NCBI GenBank assembly: GCA_022572185.1
Contig: JACZWL010000002.1
Span: 1-64,000, forward strand
DNA length: 64,000 nucleotides
Direction: 5' to 3'
Origin: Pseudomonadota bacterium
Lineage (GTDB): Bacteria > Pseudomonadota > Gammaproteobacteria > Steroidobacterales > Woeseiaceae
The translations under genes and the position numbers were made by a program. Of the stretch, positions 61,802 through 64,000 are shown piece after piece. The notes beneath the pieces were generated by a model. It made no database searches, was not told where the DNA came from, and was given only the letters and a program-made list of their open reading frames with translations. The stretch's first letter is position 1. Each line of letters begins with the position of its first letter.

Positions 61802-62719
61802 TTAGTACTTCTTCTCAGTCAGCTTCTTCGTCGATGCCAGCAGGCGTTTGTAACTTTCATATCGCCGTGCGCTGATTTGTCCGGCCTCAATGGCAGCTTT
61901 GACCGCACAATCGGGTTCGCGAAGATGGCGGCAGTCTGAAAACTTGCAGTCTGCGCCGAATTTGGCGATCTCCCGAAAGCCTCGTATCACGTCATTCACG
62001 TTATCTGTGCCTGGTGCATAGTCGCGTACGCCGGGCGAGTCAATGACCGCGCCACCATTCGGTAACGCCAGCATTACAGAGTTGACCGTGGTATGACGAC
62101 CCTCACCGCTACGTTCGGACACAGCGGTGGTTGGCAGATCGGCATTCTCGGCGAGCCGGTTAATCAGGCTGGATTTGCCGACGCCGGACTGGCCCACAAT
62201 GATCGCTGTCTGCCTGGCGAGAAGGACCCGTAACGCGTCCAGATTGGTGCCGGACCTGGCGCTGCAAAGCACCGTTTGGTAGCCGATACGTTCATAGTCT
62301 TGCAGCGTGTCCCTGACGCCGGTGCCGGGCTCTGCCAGATCGGTTTTGTTAAAGATGACCGCGGCGGAAACACCCATCAGCTCTGCCGCGCAAAGGTATC
62401 GATCAACTATAAACCAGTCGGGCGTCGGTGGATCGGCAGTGACGACCGCGATAAAGCTCAGGTTCGCAGCAAGTACTTCTAACTTGCCACGGGTATTGGG
62501 CCGGCCCAGCTCGTTCGTGCGGGGTAAAACGCGCGTAATGAGCCACTCGGGCTCGTTGGCGATGGGTTCGGCTTCGACACGATCGCCACATACCGGCCGC
62601 AATCGCCTGCCTTTTACACGCGCGCTGACCTTCTCGCCATTCGCGAGTTGGAGCGCCATTCGGCGGCTAAAAGTTGCCACGACGAGTGGCTCCTGTCCGT
62701 CGGACAGCGGTATCGTCAT
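61802..62719 (-). CDS. rsgA: Ribosome small-subunit GTPase RsgA
   Basis: RsgA checks late 30S assembly by GTP-dependent release of RbfA. The 305-residue protein has an OB fold, the circularly permuted GTPase motifs in the expected order (G4 VIFNKTDL before G1 IIVGQSGVGKSSLINRL, G3 DSPGVRDYA), and the C-terminal zinc-binding knuckle CKFSDCRHLREPDC. It is divergent from orn, as in E. coli. Confidence 0.94.
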   Translation of the reverse strand: MTIPLSDGQEPLVVATFSRRMALQLANGEKVSARVKGRRLRPVCGDRVEAEPIANEPEWLITRVLPRTNELGRPNTRGKLEVLAANLSFIAVVTADPPTPDWFIVDRYLCAAELMGVSAAVIFNKTDLAEPGTGVRDTLQDYERIGYQTVLCSARSGTNLDALRVLLARQTAIIVGQSGVGKSSLINRLAENADLPTTAVSERSGEGRHTTVNSVMLALPNGGAVIDSPGVRDYAPGTDNVNDVIRGFREIAKFGADCKFSDCRHLREPDCAVKAAIEAGQISARRYESYKRLLASTKKLTEKKY

Positions 62720-62865
62720 TCAGCTCTTGTTCTCAGTGCCTGCATCGGGGCAGAGTATGCCGTGATGCAAGCCGCCTTGCATCCTTCGTCGCGGTACACT
62801 AGCAAATCTGACCCGCAGGCGAATATCCACCGGCCGCCTGCACGAAGTCCGCAAAAGAGGCGTGA

Positions 62866-63456
62866 ATGACTGAAGAAAATGATAATCGGGCGGGAGAGTC
62901 ACCGACAAACCTGATCTGGATTGACCTGGAAATGACGGGGCTTGACACGATCTCCGACCACATAATCGAAATCGCAACAGTCGTCACCGACAGCCAGTTG
63001 AACGAACTGGCGGAGGGACCGGTAATCGCGATACGTCAGAGCCGGGAAAGCATGGACGCGATGGATGAATGGAATACTCGCCAACATGGCGAGTCCGGAC
63101 TCACCGCCCGAGTGCTCGCTAGCGACACGAGCATGCAGGAGGCGGAGTTCGAGACGCTCAGGCTTCTCAAAAAGCATGTTGCCGAAGGTGCGTCCCCGAT
63201 GTGCGGAAACAGTATTTGTCAGGATCGCCGTTTCCTTGCGCGTCAGATGCCCACACTTGAAGCATTCTTTCATTACAGAAACCTGGATGTGAGTACGCTG
63301 AAAATTCTCGCGCAAAACTGGGCACCGGATGTTGCGAATGGATTCAAGAAGGAGTCGTCGCACCGGGCGCTGGCGGATATCAGGGATTCGATTGCCGAGC
63401 TTTCGTATTATCGTGACGCGCTTTTTGATCAGAGTGTATTGCGTAAAGAAGTATGA
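62866..63456 (+). CDS. orn: Oligoribonuclease
   Basis: Orn degrades dinucleotides left by other RNases, including RNase R encoded at the other end of the window. The 196-residue protein shows the DEDDh motifs: [38 protein letters not shown] and [20 protein letters not shown]. The length is normal apart from a slightly longer N-terminus ([13 protein letters not shown]). Its TGA overlaps the ATG of the next gene. Confidence 0.95.
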   Translation: MTEENDNRAGESPTNLIWIDLEMTGLDTISDHIIEIATVVTDSQLNELAEGPVIAIRQSRESMDAMDEWNTRQHGESGLTARVLASDTSMQEAEFETLRLLKKHVAEGASPMCGNSICQDRRFLARQMPTLEAFFHYRNLDVSTLKILAQNWAPDVANGFKKESSHRALADIRDSIAELSYYRDALFDQSVLRKEV

Positions 63457-64000
63457 CAGACAAGCCGAATGCGCCGGCTTCCGGACGAAACAGACAGCCG
63501 ATTCTGGATGTGCTGGAAATCGAGTTGCGCGATTGCGGCTCGGTACTTGAGATAGGTTCCGGTACCGGTCAACATGCCGTATTTTTCGCCGAGGCGATGC
63601 CATGGCTAAGCTGGCAAACAAGTGATCTCGCCGAAAACCATCCGGGCATCAGATCATGGATAGCAGACGCCAGGCTGCCAAACGTCCGGGATCCGATGCT
63701 GCTGGACGTGGAACAGGCGAAGGGCGTCATTGGTGAATTCGATGGCGTATTTTCGGCGAATACGGCCCATATCATGAGCATGCCGGGCGTGCGTTGCATG
63801 TTCGATGTTGCCGGACGCGTGCTGTCGGATAGTGGAGTGTTTTGTCTTTACGGGCCGTTCAATCAGGACGGGGAGTTCAGCAGCGACAGCAACAAAGACT
63901 TCGATCGATCGTTACGTAGCCAGGACTCTGTGATGGGGATTCGCAATCTGGAAGACCTGGATGATTTCGCTGACGGATCAATGATGCAGCGTGAGAGACT
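63453..64000 (+). CDS. DUF938 family SAM-dependent methyltransferase (cut by window end)
   Basis: The first ~182 residues show a DUF938 protein: [50 protein letters not shown] (SAM motif [10 protein letters not shown]), then [18 protein letters not shown] and [31 protein letters not shown]. The family has a Rossmann methyltransferase fold; its substrate is unknown. It begins inside the orn stop codon. The C-terminal ~20 residues lie beyond the window. Confidence 0.88.
   Translation, partial: MTDKPNAPASGRNRQPILDVLEIELRDCGSVLEIGSGTGQHAVFFAEAMPWLSWQTSDLAENHPGIRSWIADARLPNVRDPMLLDVEQAKGVIGEFDGVFSANTAHIMSMPGVRCMFDVAGRVLSDSGVFCLYGPFNQDGEFSSDSNKDFDRSLRSQDSVMGIRNLEDLDDFADGSMMQRER

Overview
The window looks like chromosome from a free-living, probably marine or sediment Gammaproteobacterium of moderate-to-high GC. 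Three things support this. The gene order is gammaproteobacterial: ypjD/corB-like genes beside ffh-rpsP-rimM-trmD-rplS, dapA beside gcvR-bcp, dnaX-ybaB-recR, and orn beside rsgA. The mla, bepA and bamC-like genes indicate a Gram-negative outer membrane. A TatT-DctPQM TRAP transporter is present. A Woeseia/Chromatiales-like lineage would fit, but that is inference. Almost everything is housekeeping; the accessory material is a handful of small elements between genes.

Layout. 1-200: tail of an unidentified ORF abutting a truncated tRNA-Leu. 0.3-8.3 kb: rnr-rlmB, then rpsF-rpsR-DUF2232-rplI-dnaB-alr. 8.4-12.2 kb (minus): a phosphosignalling operon of CHASE2 Ser/Thr kinase, PP2C phosphatase and FHA reader. 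12.3-16.9 kb: radA, a CNNM/CorB protein, a CcsA/YpjD-like protein and a class II cyclic-nucleotide phosphodiesterase. 17.2-21.3 kb: ffh-rpsP-rimM-trmD-rplS, with a very unusual bS16. 21.6-28.8 kb: TRAP transporter (tatT-dctP-dctQ-dctM), a PQQ-type sugar dehydrogenase-like protein and sppA, with a MITE-like element between dctP and dctQ. 29.0-36.3 kb: amino-acid catabolism (tdh-kbl, hslR, putA, sdaA). 36.4-43.3 kb (minus): sixA and a complete SUF operon sufR-B-C-D-S-U-T. 43.5-52.4 kb: fba, mlaFEDCB, mlaA, bepA, bcp, gcvR, dapA and a BamC-like minilipoprotein, largely envelope maintenance. 52.5-54.4 kb: tRNA-Ser and a decayed 1.85 kb island bounded by a 28-bp tRNA 3'-end duplication, holding an IS3 remnant, a truncated SWIM protein and a GNAT/RHH toxin-antitoxin pair. 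54.6-58.4 kb: an unknown lipoprotein, a probably Tat-exported DUF711 protein, a DUF6165 protein and an aminotransferase. 58.5-64 kb: ffs (4.5S RNA), dnaX-ybaB-recR, a HIT protein, rsgA, orn and a DUF938 methyltransferase cut by the window edge.

Most distinctive signals: (i) two 30S proteins carry long repetitive acidic C-terminal tails: bS16 with ten 11-residue repeats, and bS6 with a tail of roughly 120 residues containing 24-residue repeats; (ii) a dispersed intergenic element (18681-18825 and 36322-36470) whose loops are conserved while its stems change in compensating fashion, one copy of which forms the 3' end of sixA and a likely terminator for sdaA; (iii) a MITE whose terminal repeats supply the stop codon of dctP and the Shine-Dalgarno of dctQ; (iv) the tRNA-Ser mini-island with its toxin-antitoxin pair; (v) an array of hairpins upstream of ffh and two large palindromes sharing an AAGCTAGCTT centre.
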